21,623 nucleotides of DNA, from the IMG/VR virus record IMGVR_UViG_3300030117_005017, positions 1 to 21,623 of that record; one strand, 5' to 3'. Below, one piece after another: positions 1 through 7,521 of this stretch. A program made the translations under genes and the position numbers. The notes under the pieces are model-generated. The model saw nothing but the letters and a program-made list of their open reading frames with translations, ran no database searches and was not told the origin of the DNA. The stretch's first letter is position 1. Every line of letters begins with the position of its first letter. The DNA is from a virus.

Positions 1-14
1 AATAGGTTATAATT

Positions 15-713
15 ATGAAAAGTCAAGTCTTAGACAAAGGCTTTATTGAAGTTGTTGATTCATTAGGAAATGATTTAACAGTTGTCAATTCAGCTAGAGT
101 ATCATTCGGTAAAAGAAAAAAGAAATGGGATAAGTCAGATGAAAGATTAGTTCGTTATCTCGCAAAGTACAAACACTATTCCCCTTTCAGACATTTACAA
201 GTTCAATTCCATATTAAAGCACCAGAGTTTGTTATGAGACAATGGTATAAACACGTGGTGGGTATTGAAACCACATCTAATAGCTCAGCCAAAGATCATG
301 CTTGGAACGAAATCAGTGGTAGGTATGTGCCTGTTGAAGATTTCTACTATCCCTCAGTTTGGAGAAAACAATCAGATGATAATAAACAAGCATCTGAAGG
401 GGTGTTGGATGATTTACAGCAAAAGAGAATGGATATGGTTTTCAATGAATATATGAGACAAGTAGAGATGGCTTACGATAGGATGATTGATGCTGGTATG
501 GCTAAAGAACAGGCAAGAATAATCTTACCATTGAATCAATACACAGAAGTTTATTGGACAGCATCGTTTCAAGCAATTATGAATTTCATCGAACTTAGAA
601 ACGAAAAAACATCACAAATAGAAATACAGGAGTATGCTAAAGTATTGTTAGATTTGATGCGTGACGTATACCCTATGACAACTAAGTTGTGGTCTGAGGC
701 GCACGGTTGGTAA
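15..713 (+). CDS. thyX: Flavin-dependent thymidylate synthase ThyX, variant motif
   Basis: ThyX makes dTMP from dUMP using FAD, NADPH and methylene-tetrahydrofolate, supplying thymidine for phage replication. The 232 residues match the family's usual length. Visible family signatures are SPFRH (residues 56-60, the usual SPFEH flavin-site region), APEFVMRQW (69-77), WNEISGRY (97-104), and a C-terminal half with LPLNQYTEVYWT and FIELRNEKTSQIEIQEYA. The signature RHRx7S is altered: after RQW the sequence is YKH, then about 16 extra residues before the NEISGRY block, so the second arginine of RHR is absent. I believe phage ThyX proteins with such an insertion exist, but I cannot verify this here. 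The ATG has an AGG eight bases upstream. The gene overlaps the next one by seven bases. The family call is firm; activity is inferred. Confidence 0.93.
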   Translation: MKSQVLDKGFIEVVDSLGNDLTVVNSARVSFGKRKKKWDKSDERLVRYLAKYKHYSPFRHLQVQFHIKAPEFVMRQWYKHVVGIETTSNSSAKDHAWNEISGRYVPVEDFYYPSVWRKQSDDNKQASEGVLDDLQQKRMDMVFNEYMRQVEMAYDRMIDAGMAKEQARIILPLNQYTEVYWTASFQAIMNFIELRNEKTSQIEIQEYAKVLLDLMRDVYPMTTKLWSEAHGW

Positions 714-2008
714 TAGTAGAATCTCACAGAGAATGGAAAAAATTTATGGTGGAGTTTGGTAAAGAAAACTCTATTGTGATTCCGATAGCTTGTGACAAAA
801 ATAAACATCCGATTGATACCAACCTTTGTTTACTTTATATTAAAATGTTAGATGGTTCTCTTGAAGAATATGTGCTACCATTCAGACATTCTGATGCTAT
901 AAACTTAAAACCTAGCTATATGAATAAAACAGTAACAGATAGGGATGTTTTTACATATGATAAAAAAAAGTTATTGCATTTCTTAAAGTGGGATAATATA
1001 ACAGATATGCAAATGCACTACTATATGTCTAAAAACCAACCATTACCAATTGATGATGTAACCACTGGTGCTCACGAATATTTTTATAGAATTCATTATA
1101 AAACTAAGAATATTAACTGTATCATCCCAATGATGAAACATATAGAGTGGTGTAGAAAACTAGTCGACTATTTGAAACTAACTGTTTTTATAAAACCAGC
1201 AAACAGTAGTGTGTTGAAAATTTACAATGATGATGTTATTGAAAATTTACAACAGATAGAACAAAATGGATTACAAACTACAAAAGGTATGGTGTATTCA
1301 GAGTATAATCCATACACATCTACAGGCCGCCCATCAAATAGATTCGGTGGTATGAACTTTGCTGCTCTAAACAAAAAAGATGGAAGTCGTAAACAATTCA
1401 TAAGTAGATTTGGTAAAGATGGTATGTTGATAGAAATGGATTATGATGCTTATCATCTGAGGCTAATTGGTGATGAGATAGGTTATGACTTTCCAAAGGG
1501 CTCTGTGCACAAACATATGTCAAAACTTTATGGTGTCGGATACGATGAAGCAAAATCACTGTCATTCCAATATTTGTACGGACACATACCTGAAGAAGTT
1601 TTGAAAAAGAATCCATTCTTTAGAAAAGTTCAAAAATACATAGATGCTGTTTGGAGTGAATATAAATCATCAAAATCCATTAAATCTAATATTTATAGTA
1701 AGAGGATAAGACAAGAAAACCTTTCAGATATGAATAAGAATAAGGTTTTCAATTATCTTATTCAGTTGACAGAAACAGAAAGTAATATGAGAATGTTGTC
1801 AGAGCTAATACCAAAGATAAGCAGTTATAAAAGTAAATTAGTTCTATATAGCTACGACTCATTTCTGTTTGACTTTTATTTGCCAGATGGTTTAAATTAC
1901 ATACATAAAGTAAAGAAAATCATCGAACAGAGTGGTAAGTTTCCAGTAAAAGTTGGTAAGGGTTGGAACTACCACGAAATGAAAGATATAACAAGGAAAT
2001 TTAAATGA
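707..2008 (+). CDS. Divergent family A DNA polymerase-like protein
   Basis: The C-terminal half has the order of motifs of a Pol I-type palm: TGRPSNR at 206-212 (family TGRLSS), motif A as DYDAYHLR at 245-252 (family DYSQIELR), motif B as a lysine at 283 followed by YLYG at 289-292, and motif C as YSYDSF with Asp384 (family VHDE). Both metal-binding aspartates are kept. However, the motif A glutamate is His, the motif B arginine four residues before the lysine is Tyr, and the motif C His and Glu are Tyr and Ser. The first 120 residues only faintly resemble a proofreading domain. At 433 residues it is shorter than Pol I. I chose the TTG start at 707 because GAGG (696-699) lies seven bases upstream; ATG 746 is the alternative. 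A complete family B polymerase lies downstream, so this is probably accessory or specialised. Confidence 0.75.
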   Translation: MVIVESHREWKKFMVEFGKENSIVIPIACDKNKHPIDTNLCLLYIKMLDGSLEEYVLPFRHSDAINLKPSYMNKTVTDRDVFTYDKKKLLHFLKWDNITDMQMHYYMSKNQPLPIDDVTTGAHEYFYRIHYKTKNINCIIPMMKHIEWCRKLVDYLKLTVFIKPANSSVLKIYNDDVIENLQQIEQNGLQTTKGMVYSEYNPYTSTGRPSNRFGGMNFAALNKKDGSRKQFISRFGKDGMLIEMDYDAYHLRLIGDEIGYDFPKGSVHKHMSKLYGVGYDEAKSLSFQYLYGHIPEEVLKKNPFFRKVQKYIDAVWSEYKSSKSIKSNIYSKRIRQENLSDMNKNKVFNYLIQLTETESNMRMLSELIPKISSYKSKLVLYSYDSFLFDFYLPDGLNYIHKVKKIIEQSGKFPVKVGKGWNYHEMKDITRKFK

Positions 2009-3873
2009 TTACAGATTTAAATAAGATTATGAATGAATGGGCTTTTCGTACTCACAATGGTAAACCTAATCCAAAGAGTATGGCTCATCAAATTATATTA
2101 GAAGGAGTTCTAAAAGATTTTGGTTGGAGTTTGGAACAAAGAAATGAATTGCTCAATAGTGATTCATTTCAGATAACTGAAAAAAGAAAGCCGGGTGAGG
2201 TTTGGAAAACACAAACTGGATGGGCAGGTTTGAAACCTGGAGAGGAAACAGCTCAGTATGGCATGGCAAATAAAAAAACTGCTCAGAAATACGTTGCTGG
2301 TGAGGAAGAAGATGATGAGAAATCCGATAAAAAACCAGATGAGAAATCTCAAGAAAAAGATAAAGAATTAAATCAAGATATTGATACTCTTGAACAAGAA
2401 ACTTTTGCTAGAACTGAAACCGAACCCGATGATGATAATTTTGAAGAATCCAATTCAGAATATGTTGCAGAAAATACTATTGATTTTGAAAGAGAGATGG
2501 AAGAAAGATTTAAACCACATAAATTTCCAAAAAAATATTTAAAAACTCTTGGTAGAATGTTAAATACAAAATTAGATGCTTCTATGAAAGATAGTAGTGG
2601 AAAAGTAAAACCACCTATTGGGCAATTAAGTCATTATACATTAGAAGGTGGTGCTGGTGAGATAAGGTCACAGGCTGGTGAATTGATAGGTATGATAGCA
2701 AGTTCTATTCAAGATCCTAACCAAAGAGAAGAATTTCTAAAAATGTTAGAAGAACATATGGATGCTAATGATGATGGATTAATTGCAGATAAGAGTTGGG
2801 TAAAGGCAGCTAGACAAAATAATCAAGCAATAGATGATTCATTGAATACTGAATTTCCTGATGGTTATGAAATAGTTGCTAGTGCTTGGGATGTAGATAG
2901 TGAAGCTGAAGCTTTAGGAATGAATCCACCAATACAGAAGAATAAAGGTGAATCAACCGACCAATATATGAAGGTAAAAACTCCAGATGGAAAAGCACAT
3001 TTGGTTGAGATATCTCTGAAGAAAGATAAAAATATAAGATTGACAAATACATCACCTGAAGCCTTGATGAATTTTGATAACTTTACTGAAGATGAAAGGA
3101 AAGAACTTCAGAAGAATATGAGAGGTAAGGGTATTCAAGATGTACCACCGCCAGGTGATGGAAAGACAGATATTGACGATGTTAGATTTTCCTCTTACCA
3201 AAAATATCAACAAGAAAAATACAATGAGTTTGGAAAACAAAATAAAAGTGAAATTATTAAATTAATAAAAGAGGGTAAAATTAGTTCTTCAACATTAAAG
3301 AAATTAAAAATCGATTCTAACAATCCTGAAGAAAGATTAGATGAGATATTAAAAGGTGGACGAGGAACTGGTAAAACTCGTGATAAAAATAAACTATTTT
3401 TACAAGCTGCTCAACAATTACCAGATGGTCAGGCTGTTATTGATGATGTAAATGAAAATACAAAGAAAGTATTATCTAATATAGCAACTGCTATAGGTGT
3501 AGAACCAGTAAAGACTAAAATGTTAGAATCTGTAAAAGAAAAATTACCATTGAGAAGTTTAGTCTCTGGTGAAGAATCTATGGCCGTTGGTGATTTTATG
3601 ATGGATAAAAGAACTATGAAAAAAGTATTTGGTACTGATGACTTTGAAAAAATTAAAGATGATTTACAGGTTGATATAGGTCCACCTCCAGTTATTAAGT
3701 ATGTTGCAAAAGGTGGTGGTGAACCAATAGTAGTGGCAAATATAAAAATAAGAGAAGATGGTGTGGGTTATGGCGCTGCTATGAAATTTGATATGGTGTT
3801 GTCTAATGATTTCACACAGAAATGTAAAGATGCACATGAAAGTGAGTTGAATCAAGCAAAAAGGGCTAGTTAA
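2005..3873 (+). CDS. Large phage protein of unknown function, possible nuclease-like core
   Basis: The start overlaps the previous stop as ATGA, so translation is probably coupled. The 622 residues fall into an N-terminal block with EWAFRTHNGKPNPKS (11-25), a highly charged Lys/Glu/Asp linker (about 98-150) that is probably disordered, and a structured C-terminal part. Around 319-340 there is an Asp, then VEISLKK (334-340). This spacing resembles the D...ExK core of PD-(D/E)XK nucleases, but the E-x-S-L-K form is not diagnostic. I recall similar long proteins in T4-like marine phages annotated only as hypothetical or structural; this is memory, not a search result. No signal peptide, membrane segment or cysteine cluster is visible. 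Function is unknown. Confidence 0.85.
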   Translation: MITDLNKIMNEWAFRTHNGKPNPKSMAHQIILEGVLKDFGWSLEQRNELLNSDSFQITEKRKPGEVWKTQTGWAGLKPGEETAQYGMANKKTAQKYVAGEEEDDEKSDKKPDEKSQEKDKELNQDIDTLEQETFARTETEPDDDNFEESNSEYVAENTIDFEREMEERFKPHKFPKKYLKTLGRMLNTKLDASMKDSSGKVKPPIGQLSHYTLEGGAGEIRSQAGELIGMIASSIQDPNQREEFLKMLEEHMDANDDGLIADKSWVKAARQNNQAIDDSLNTEFPDGYEIVASAWDVDSEAEALGMNPPIQKNKGESTDQYMKVKTPDGKAHLVEISLKKDKNIRLTNTSPEALMNFDNFTEDERKELQKNMRGKGIQDVPPPGDGKTDIDDVRFSSYQKYQQEKYNEFGKQNKSEIIKLIKEGKISSSTLKKLKIDSNNPEERLDEILKGGRGTGKTRDKNKLFLQAAQQLPDGQAVIDDVNENTKKVLSNIATAIGVEPVKTKMLESVKEKLPLRSLVSGEESMAVGDFMMDKRTMKKVFGTDDFEKIKDDLQVDIGPPPVIKYVAKGGGEPIVVANIKIREDGVGYGAAMKFDMVLSNDFTQKCKDAHESELNQAKRAS

Positions 3874-4274
3874 TGAAAACTCAATTGCTCTGTACCTTTA
3901 CTGATAAAGGAAGTTTAGATGATGTTGTAGAACTTATTATGGAATGTAATGATATACTCTATAATAAGATTTATGTTTTTGAAAATGGTAAAGATAAATC
4001 ACAATTAATTTGCACATACAATGTAGAGTATGAGGATGACCATATTTCAGAAGATATACCAAATACAATTTCACTTCATAGAAAAAAACAAACTAACACA
4101 TTATACACTATTAATGCTCTGAATGAAGTTATAAGAGAACTCAACAATGGTATATTAGATAAGAAATTTTCTATACCTTGGGATGACTATTATAATTCTT
4201 TACTACTTACGAATGATGATGGCTTGAGTAAAATACCTACAAAAATATATAAAATTATTAATACAAAAGATTGA
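3873..4274 (+). CDS. Conserved hypothetical protein, 133 aa
   Basis: The ATG shares its A with the TAA stop of the preceding gene (TAATG), indicating coupled translation. The product begins MKTQLLCTFTDKGSLDD and has an alternating hydrophobic pattern that suggests a small alpha/beta fold, with KIYVFENGKDKSQLICTYNV around residues 32-51. I have the impression of short proteins with similar N-termini in T4-like cyanophages and pelagic phages, without assigned function. There are no recognisable catalytic motifs, membrane segments or metal sites. It is the last gene before a promoter-containing gap. Confidence 0.8.
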   Translation: MKTQLLCTFTDKGSLDDVVELIMECNDILYNKIYVFENGKDKSQLICTYNVEYEDDHISEDIPNTISLHRKKQTNTLYTINALNEVIRELNNGILDKKFSIPWDDYYNSLLLTNDDGLSKIPTKIYKIINTKD

Positions 4275-4282
4275 AAAAAAAA

Positions 4283-4315
4283 TTGTATTTAACTAAAAAG
4301 TTAGATACTTATTAT
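4283..4315 (+). promoter_or_regulatory. Candidate promoter for the SSB gene
   Basis: TTG at 4283-4285 is followed after 20 bases by TACTTAT at 4306-4312. The same TTG-to-TA distance occurs in the two better-conserved elements at 13777 and 20096. The form resembles the -33 TTG / -7 TAnnTTTG promoter of Bacteroidota. It lies in the 93-base gap upstream of the SSB gene. The region is very AT-rich, so chance similarity is possible. Confidence 0.45.
4290..4303 (+). repeat. Small perfect hairpin, TAACT-AAAA-AGTTA
   Basis: This is a five-base perfect inverted repeat with a four-base AAAA loop. It lies between the candidate -33 and -7 elements, so it could be a protein-binding dyad rather than an RNA structure. 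Confidence 0.4.
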
Positions 4316-4317
4316 AG

Positions 4318-4331
4318 GTTACAAAAGTAAC
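4318..4331 (+). promoter_or_regulatory. Leader hairpin GTTAC-AAAA-GTAAC upstream of the SSB gene
   Basis: A five-base perfect stem (six with a G-U pair) with an AAAA loop lies just after the predicted transcription start. It would form the 5' end of the SSB mRNA. It is followed by an A/T-only-looking leader with the direct repeat AACTAATAA at 4329-4337 and 4347-4355, then the AAGGAG ribosome site. T4 gene 32 is known to repress its own translation through a structured, A/U-rich leader. A similar role here is inference. Confidence 0.45.
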
Positions 4332-4367
4332 TAATAAATGCTAATTAACTAATAAGGAGAATAACAA

Positions 4368-5126
4368 ATGGATATTAATTCTATTCGTAAGCGTCTTAAT
4401 CAGCTTCAAACAACAAACAATCGAACTTCAAACCTATGGAAACCTCAACCAGGAAAACAAGTAATTAGAGTTTTACCTTATAAACATAATAAGGATAATC
4501 CTTTTATTGAATTGTTCTTTCATTTTGGTTTGAATAATAAAACCTATCTTTCACCAATCACATTTGGTCGTCCAGACCCAATTGAAGAGTTTGCACAAAA
4601 ACTTAAAACAAGCGGTAACAGAGAAGAGTATCAGATGGCTCGTAAATTAGAGTCAAAGATGAGAACCTTTGCACCAGTAATCGTTCGTGGTGAAGAAACA
4701 CAAGGTGTTCGTTTTTGGGGATTTGGTAAGACGGTCTATCAAGAATTACTTTCAGTTATAGCAGATCCAGACTATGGTGATATTACAGATGCCGTAAGCG
4801 GTCGTGATGTATCAGTAGAGTTTATTACTGCTGAAGAAAGTGGTGCTTCATTTCCTAAAACTTCTATTCGTGTAAAGCCTAATCAAACTCCAATCGTTGA
4901 GGATAAGGCACAGCTAGAGGCTATGTTGGATAATCAAAAAGACATTACTGAATTATATCAGGAACTCTCATATGAAGAGCTTACAGATGTGTTAAATCAA
5001 TGGTTGAATCCAGAAGCTTCTTCTGATGATAAAGAAGAAACTGCACCTGTGTCGGCTGTTGCTGCTGAATCAGCAAATACTGTTGAAGATGCCAGTGCCG
5101 CATTTGATGAGTTGTTTAGTAAGTAA
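4368..5126 (+). CDS. gp32-like single-stranded DNA-binding protein
   Basis: The product would coat single-stranded DNA during replication and recombination, working with UvsX and the polymerase. The 252 residues follow the T4 gp32 plan. There is a basic N-terminus for cooperativity (IRKRLNQL, 6-13). The core contains WKPQPGKQVIRVLPY (24-38) and SPITFGRPDPIEEFAQK (62-78), which aligns with the gp32 TTFG...DP segment. The C-terminal tail is acidic and flexible and ends AAFDELFSK, the usual partner-binding tail. There is no cysteine anywhere, so the zinc ligands of T4 gp32 are missing. A strong AAGGAG precedes the ATG. Its arginine codons are largely CGT, unlike the AGA-rich neighbours, which fits high expression. 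The gene starts a cluster running through the tRNA to the helicase. Confidence 0.88.
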   Translation: MDINSIRKRLNQLQTTNNRTSNLWKPQPGKQVIRVLPYKHNKDNPFIELFFHFGLNNKTYLSPITFGRPDPIEEFAQKLKTSGNREEYQMARKLESKMRTFAPVIVRGEETQGVRFWGFGKTVYQELLSVIADPDYGDITDAVSGRDVSVEFITAEESGASFPKTSIRVKPNQTPIVEDKAQLEAMLDNQKDITELYQELSYEELTDVLNQWLNPEASSDDKEETAPVSAVAAESANTVEDASAAFDELFSK

Positions 5127-5139
5127 ATAAAGTGTAGTT

Positions 5140-5212
5140 GGGGCTGTAGCTCAGTTGGGAGAGCGCTACACTTGCACTGTAGAGGTCGCAGGTTCGATTC
5201 CTGTCAGCTCCA
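5140..5212 (+). tRNA. tRNA-Ala (anticodon UGC)
   Basis: The 73 bases fold as a full cloverleaf. The acceptor GGGGCTG pairs with CAGCTCC through one G-U. The D arm is GCTC/GAGC. The anticodon stem CTACA/TGTAG encloses loop CTTGCAC, giving anticodon TGC at 5173-5175. The T arm is GCAGG-TTCGATT-CCTGT. The discriminator base is A5212. The 3' CCA is not encoded, so host tRNA nucleotidyltransferase must add it. It lies 13 bases after the SSB stop and 21 bases before the UvsX start, inside the operon, so it probably has to be cut out of a polycistronic transcript. Confidence 0.97.
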
Positions 5213-5233
5213 CTATTTAAATAGGAGAAACAA

Positions 5234-6331
5234 ATGTCAGTAAAAGACGATTTGGCTGGGGTTTTAGCGGATTCCCTAAATAAAAAATTCAAAGATTATA
5301 AGGTTGCATATTTCTTAGATGGCGCACAACAAACACCTACTGATATAAGAGAGTTTATATCAACGGGTTCAACAATGTTAGATTTAGCAATATCTAATCG
5401 CCCTAATGGTGGTATTGCAGTTGGTAGGATTACAGAGTTGAATGGATTGGAAAGTAGTGGTAAATCATTAGTTGGTGCTCATCTACTTGCCGAAACTCAA
5501 AAGAAAGGTGGTGTTGCTGTTTACATAGATACAGAGACAGCAGTAAGTGAAGATTTCTTAGAAGTTATAGGTGTGGATATTGGTAAAATGTTATATCTAC
5601 ATTTAGAAACAGTGGAAGATATATTTGAGGCTATTGAAGAGATTGTGACTAAAGTAAGAGAATCAGATAAAGACAGATTAGTAACTATCTTAGTTGATTC
5701 ACTCGCAGCTGCTACAACTAAAGTTGAGTTAAATGCAGATTATGACAAAGATGGTTGGGCTACTTCTAAAGCTATTGTAATCAGTAAAGCTATGAGAAAG
5801 ATTACTCAAATGATTGGTAGACAAAGAATTGCTTTAGTGTTCACTAATCAGCTAAGACAAAAATTAGGTGTTATGTTTGGAGACCCGTGGACTACTTCAG
5901 GTGGTAAGGCTCTTCCATTTCACGCTTCAACTCGTATCAGATTAAAGAACAAAGGTCAGATAAAAGATAGTAAAAAGAATACTATTGGTATGACTATTCT
6001 GGCGCAAGTGATTAAGAATCGTTTGGGTCCTCCATTAAGAAAAGCTGAGTTTCCACTCTACTTTGAAAGTGGTGTAGATGATGAGGGCAGTTGGTTGCAG
6101 GTGTTGAAGGAACATAATATTGCTAAAGTTGGTGGTGCTTGGTACACAATGAAAGACCATAATGGCAAAGAGATTAAGTTTCAATCCAAAGATTGGGCTG
6201 AGAAGTTGGAAGACGAAGAGTTTAAAGAACATTGTTACAGTATGATTTGTGATAAAGTAATTCTTAAATACAACAAAGCTGAGATTGGTATCGATGATGT
6301 AGAAATTACTGATGAGGTGCTTGGTGAGTAA
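5234..6331 (+). CDS. uvsX: UvsX/RecA-type recombinase
   Basis: This ATP-dependent strand-exchange protein forms filaments on ssDNA for recombination-dependent replication and repair. In 365 residues it shows the RecA core. Walker A is GLESSGKS at 71-78. The E-T-E catalytic region is VYIDTETA around 97-103. Walker B is VTILVDS at 150-156. The L2 region starts NQLRQKLGVMFGDP and is followed by SGGKALPFHASTR, matching the RecA and UvsX pattern. The C-terminus is short and acidic. AGGAG at 5222-5226 precedes the ATG by seven bases. Its stop overlaps the exonuclease start. With the SSB and helicase it forms the recombination-replication block. Confidence 0.95.
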   Translation: MSVKDDLAGVLADSLNKKFKDYKVAYFLDGAQQTPTDIREFISTGSTMLDLAISNRPNGGIAVGRITELNGLESSGKSLVGAHLLAETQKKGGVAVYIDTETAVSEDFLEVIGVDIGKMLYLHLETVEDIFEAIEEIVTKVRESDKDRLVTILVDSLAAATTKVELNADYDKDGWATSKAIVISKAMRKITQMIGRQRIALVFTNQLRQKLGVMFGDPWTTSGGKALPFHASTRIRLKNKGQIKDSKKNTIGMTILAQVIKNRLGPPLRKAEFPLYFESGVDDEGSWLQVLKEHNIAKVGGAWYTMKDHNGKEIKFQSKDWAEKLEDEEFKEHCYSMICDKVILKYNKAEIGIDDVEITDEVLGE

Positions 6332-7349
6332 TGGTAAGTATCTTTCCATACTTGAGGAAATAAAAAATAAAGGCGGTGATTTAAAATCTACTGAACCTAA
6401 TGATAAGGTATTGATAATAGATGGTCTGAACACTTTTATTAGATGCTTCAGCGCTATACCAACTCTCAATGATGACGGTGCTCACGTTGGGGGAGTAGTT
6501 GGTTTTCTAAGGTCAATCGGTTACGCTATAAGAACAATTAGACCTACTCGAACTGTCATAGTATTTGATGGTAAGGGTGGGTCTAACCGCCGAAAGAAAA
6601 TATTTCCAGAATACAAAGCTGGTAGAAATATGTCTGAAAGGTTGAATCGTTCTTATGATTTCAACACTAAAGAAGATGAACACCAATCAATGATTATACA
6701 GTTAACTAGAGTTATTGATTACTTAGAATATTTGCCAGTAACCTCAATTACAATTGAAGATATTGAAGCTGATGATACAATGGCTTACATCACAAAACAA
6801 ATACTAAAGACCTCTAAAATAGTTTTGATGTCTACAGACAAAGACTTTCTTCAGTTAGTAAATCATAGAGTATCAGTTTGGTCTCCAACAAAGAAGAAAC
6901 TATACGACCCACCAAAGGTGTTAGAGGACTATGGGATACCATCTCATAACTTTGCTGTGTACAGAGCAATTGATGGAGATAAATCTGATAACATAGATGG
7001 AGTTCGTGGTTGGGGATTGAAAACTATTCAAAAAAAATTACCACTTTTGCTAGAAGACAATATACTTAATATAGATGACATAATTACTGAAGACGAAAAA
7101 CTCAAAGAGAATGAGGAGTTATTGAAAAGAAATCATATGTTGATGCAATTAGATGAAGTGGACATCAGTGCTTCTGCTAAAATGAAGATACTTGATAAAA
7201 TTCGGGAACCTATAAACAAACTAAATAAACTAAAATTTCAAAAAAGATTCATAGAGGACAGGTTATTTGCTACACTTCCGAATATGGATAGTTGGTTGGT
7301 TCAATGTTTTGCCACACTAAATCAAATGGCTAGTAAAACACATGGGTAG
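6324..7349 (+). CDS. 5'-3' exonuclease / RNase H-like flap nuclease
   Basis: This FEN-family nuclease would remove RNA primers and flaps from lagging strands, like T4 RNase H. Counting from GTG 6324 (341 aa), it shows IIDGLN with Asp33, VFDGKGGSNRRKK with Asp82 and the basic helical-arch residues, EDIEADD at 145-151, STDKDF with Asp172 and Asp174, and IDGDKSDNIDGVRGWG (217-232), the helix-3-turn-helix with its metal aspartates. I chose GTG 6324 because GAGG at 6314-6317 lies six bases upstream. ATG 6312 would overlap that ribosome site and add four residues. The gene overlaps uvsX by eight bases and the next small gene by eight bases. Confidence 0.92.
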   Translation: MSNGKYLSILEEIKNKGGDLKSTEPNDKVLIIDGLNTFIRCFSAIPTLNDDGAHVGGVVGFLRSIGYAIRTIRPTRTVIVFDGKGGSNRRKKIFPEYKAGRNMSERLNRSYDFNTKEDEHQSMIIQLTRVIDYLEYLPVTSITIEDIEADDTMAYITKQILKTSKIVLMSTDKDFLQLVNHRVSVWSPTKKKLYDPPKVLEDYGIPSHNFAVYRAIDGDKSDNIDGVRGWGLKTIQKKLPLLLEDNILNIDDIITEDEKLKENEELLKRNHMLMQLDEVDISASAKMKILDKIREPINKLNKLKFQKRFIEDRLFATLPNMDSWLVQCFATLNQMASKTHG

Positions 7350-7521
7350 ACAAAAGAAATATAACTCAGAAGAAGAAAAGAAAGTTGCTCAGAGAAAATG
7401 GTCTATGGAATACTATTATAGAAATAGAGCAGTTCTTCAGGCAAAAGCACGTGAGAGATATCGTAGAAAGAAACAAATGGAAATAAAAGAAAAACAAAGA
7501 AAAGAGTTATATGGTGAGTGA
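7342..7521 (+). CDS. Small basic hypothetical protein, 59 aa
   Basis: This short ORF starts inside the end of the exonuclease gene and ends inside the start of the helicase gene, filling exactly the interval between them. The product is extremely rich in Lys, Arg and Glu and is predicted to be almost wholly helical: it begins MGRQKKYNSEEEKKVAQRKW and continues YYYRNRAVLQAKARERYRRKK. Such short helices occur next to phage HNH or DNA-binding proteins, but no zinc or nuclease motif is present here. A nucleic-acid-binding role is only a guess from its charge. The tight overlap on both sides supports that it is a real gene. Confidence 0.72.
   Translation: MGRQKKYNSEEEKKVAQRKWSMEYYYRNRAVLQAKARERYRRKKQMEIKEKQRKELYGE

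Noticed and set aside
5140-5212. tRNA gene as a prophage attachment site
   Set aside because: No integrase is visible, no repeat of the tRNA 3' end was seen in the window, and the tRNA lies inside a replication operon of a lytic-type phage.
6035-6469. A 144-codon open frame on the minus strand across the uvsX-exonuclease junction
   Set aside because: It is antisense to two strongly identified genes, has no ribosome site, and its composition is what reverse-strand AT-rich coding DNA gives.
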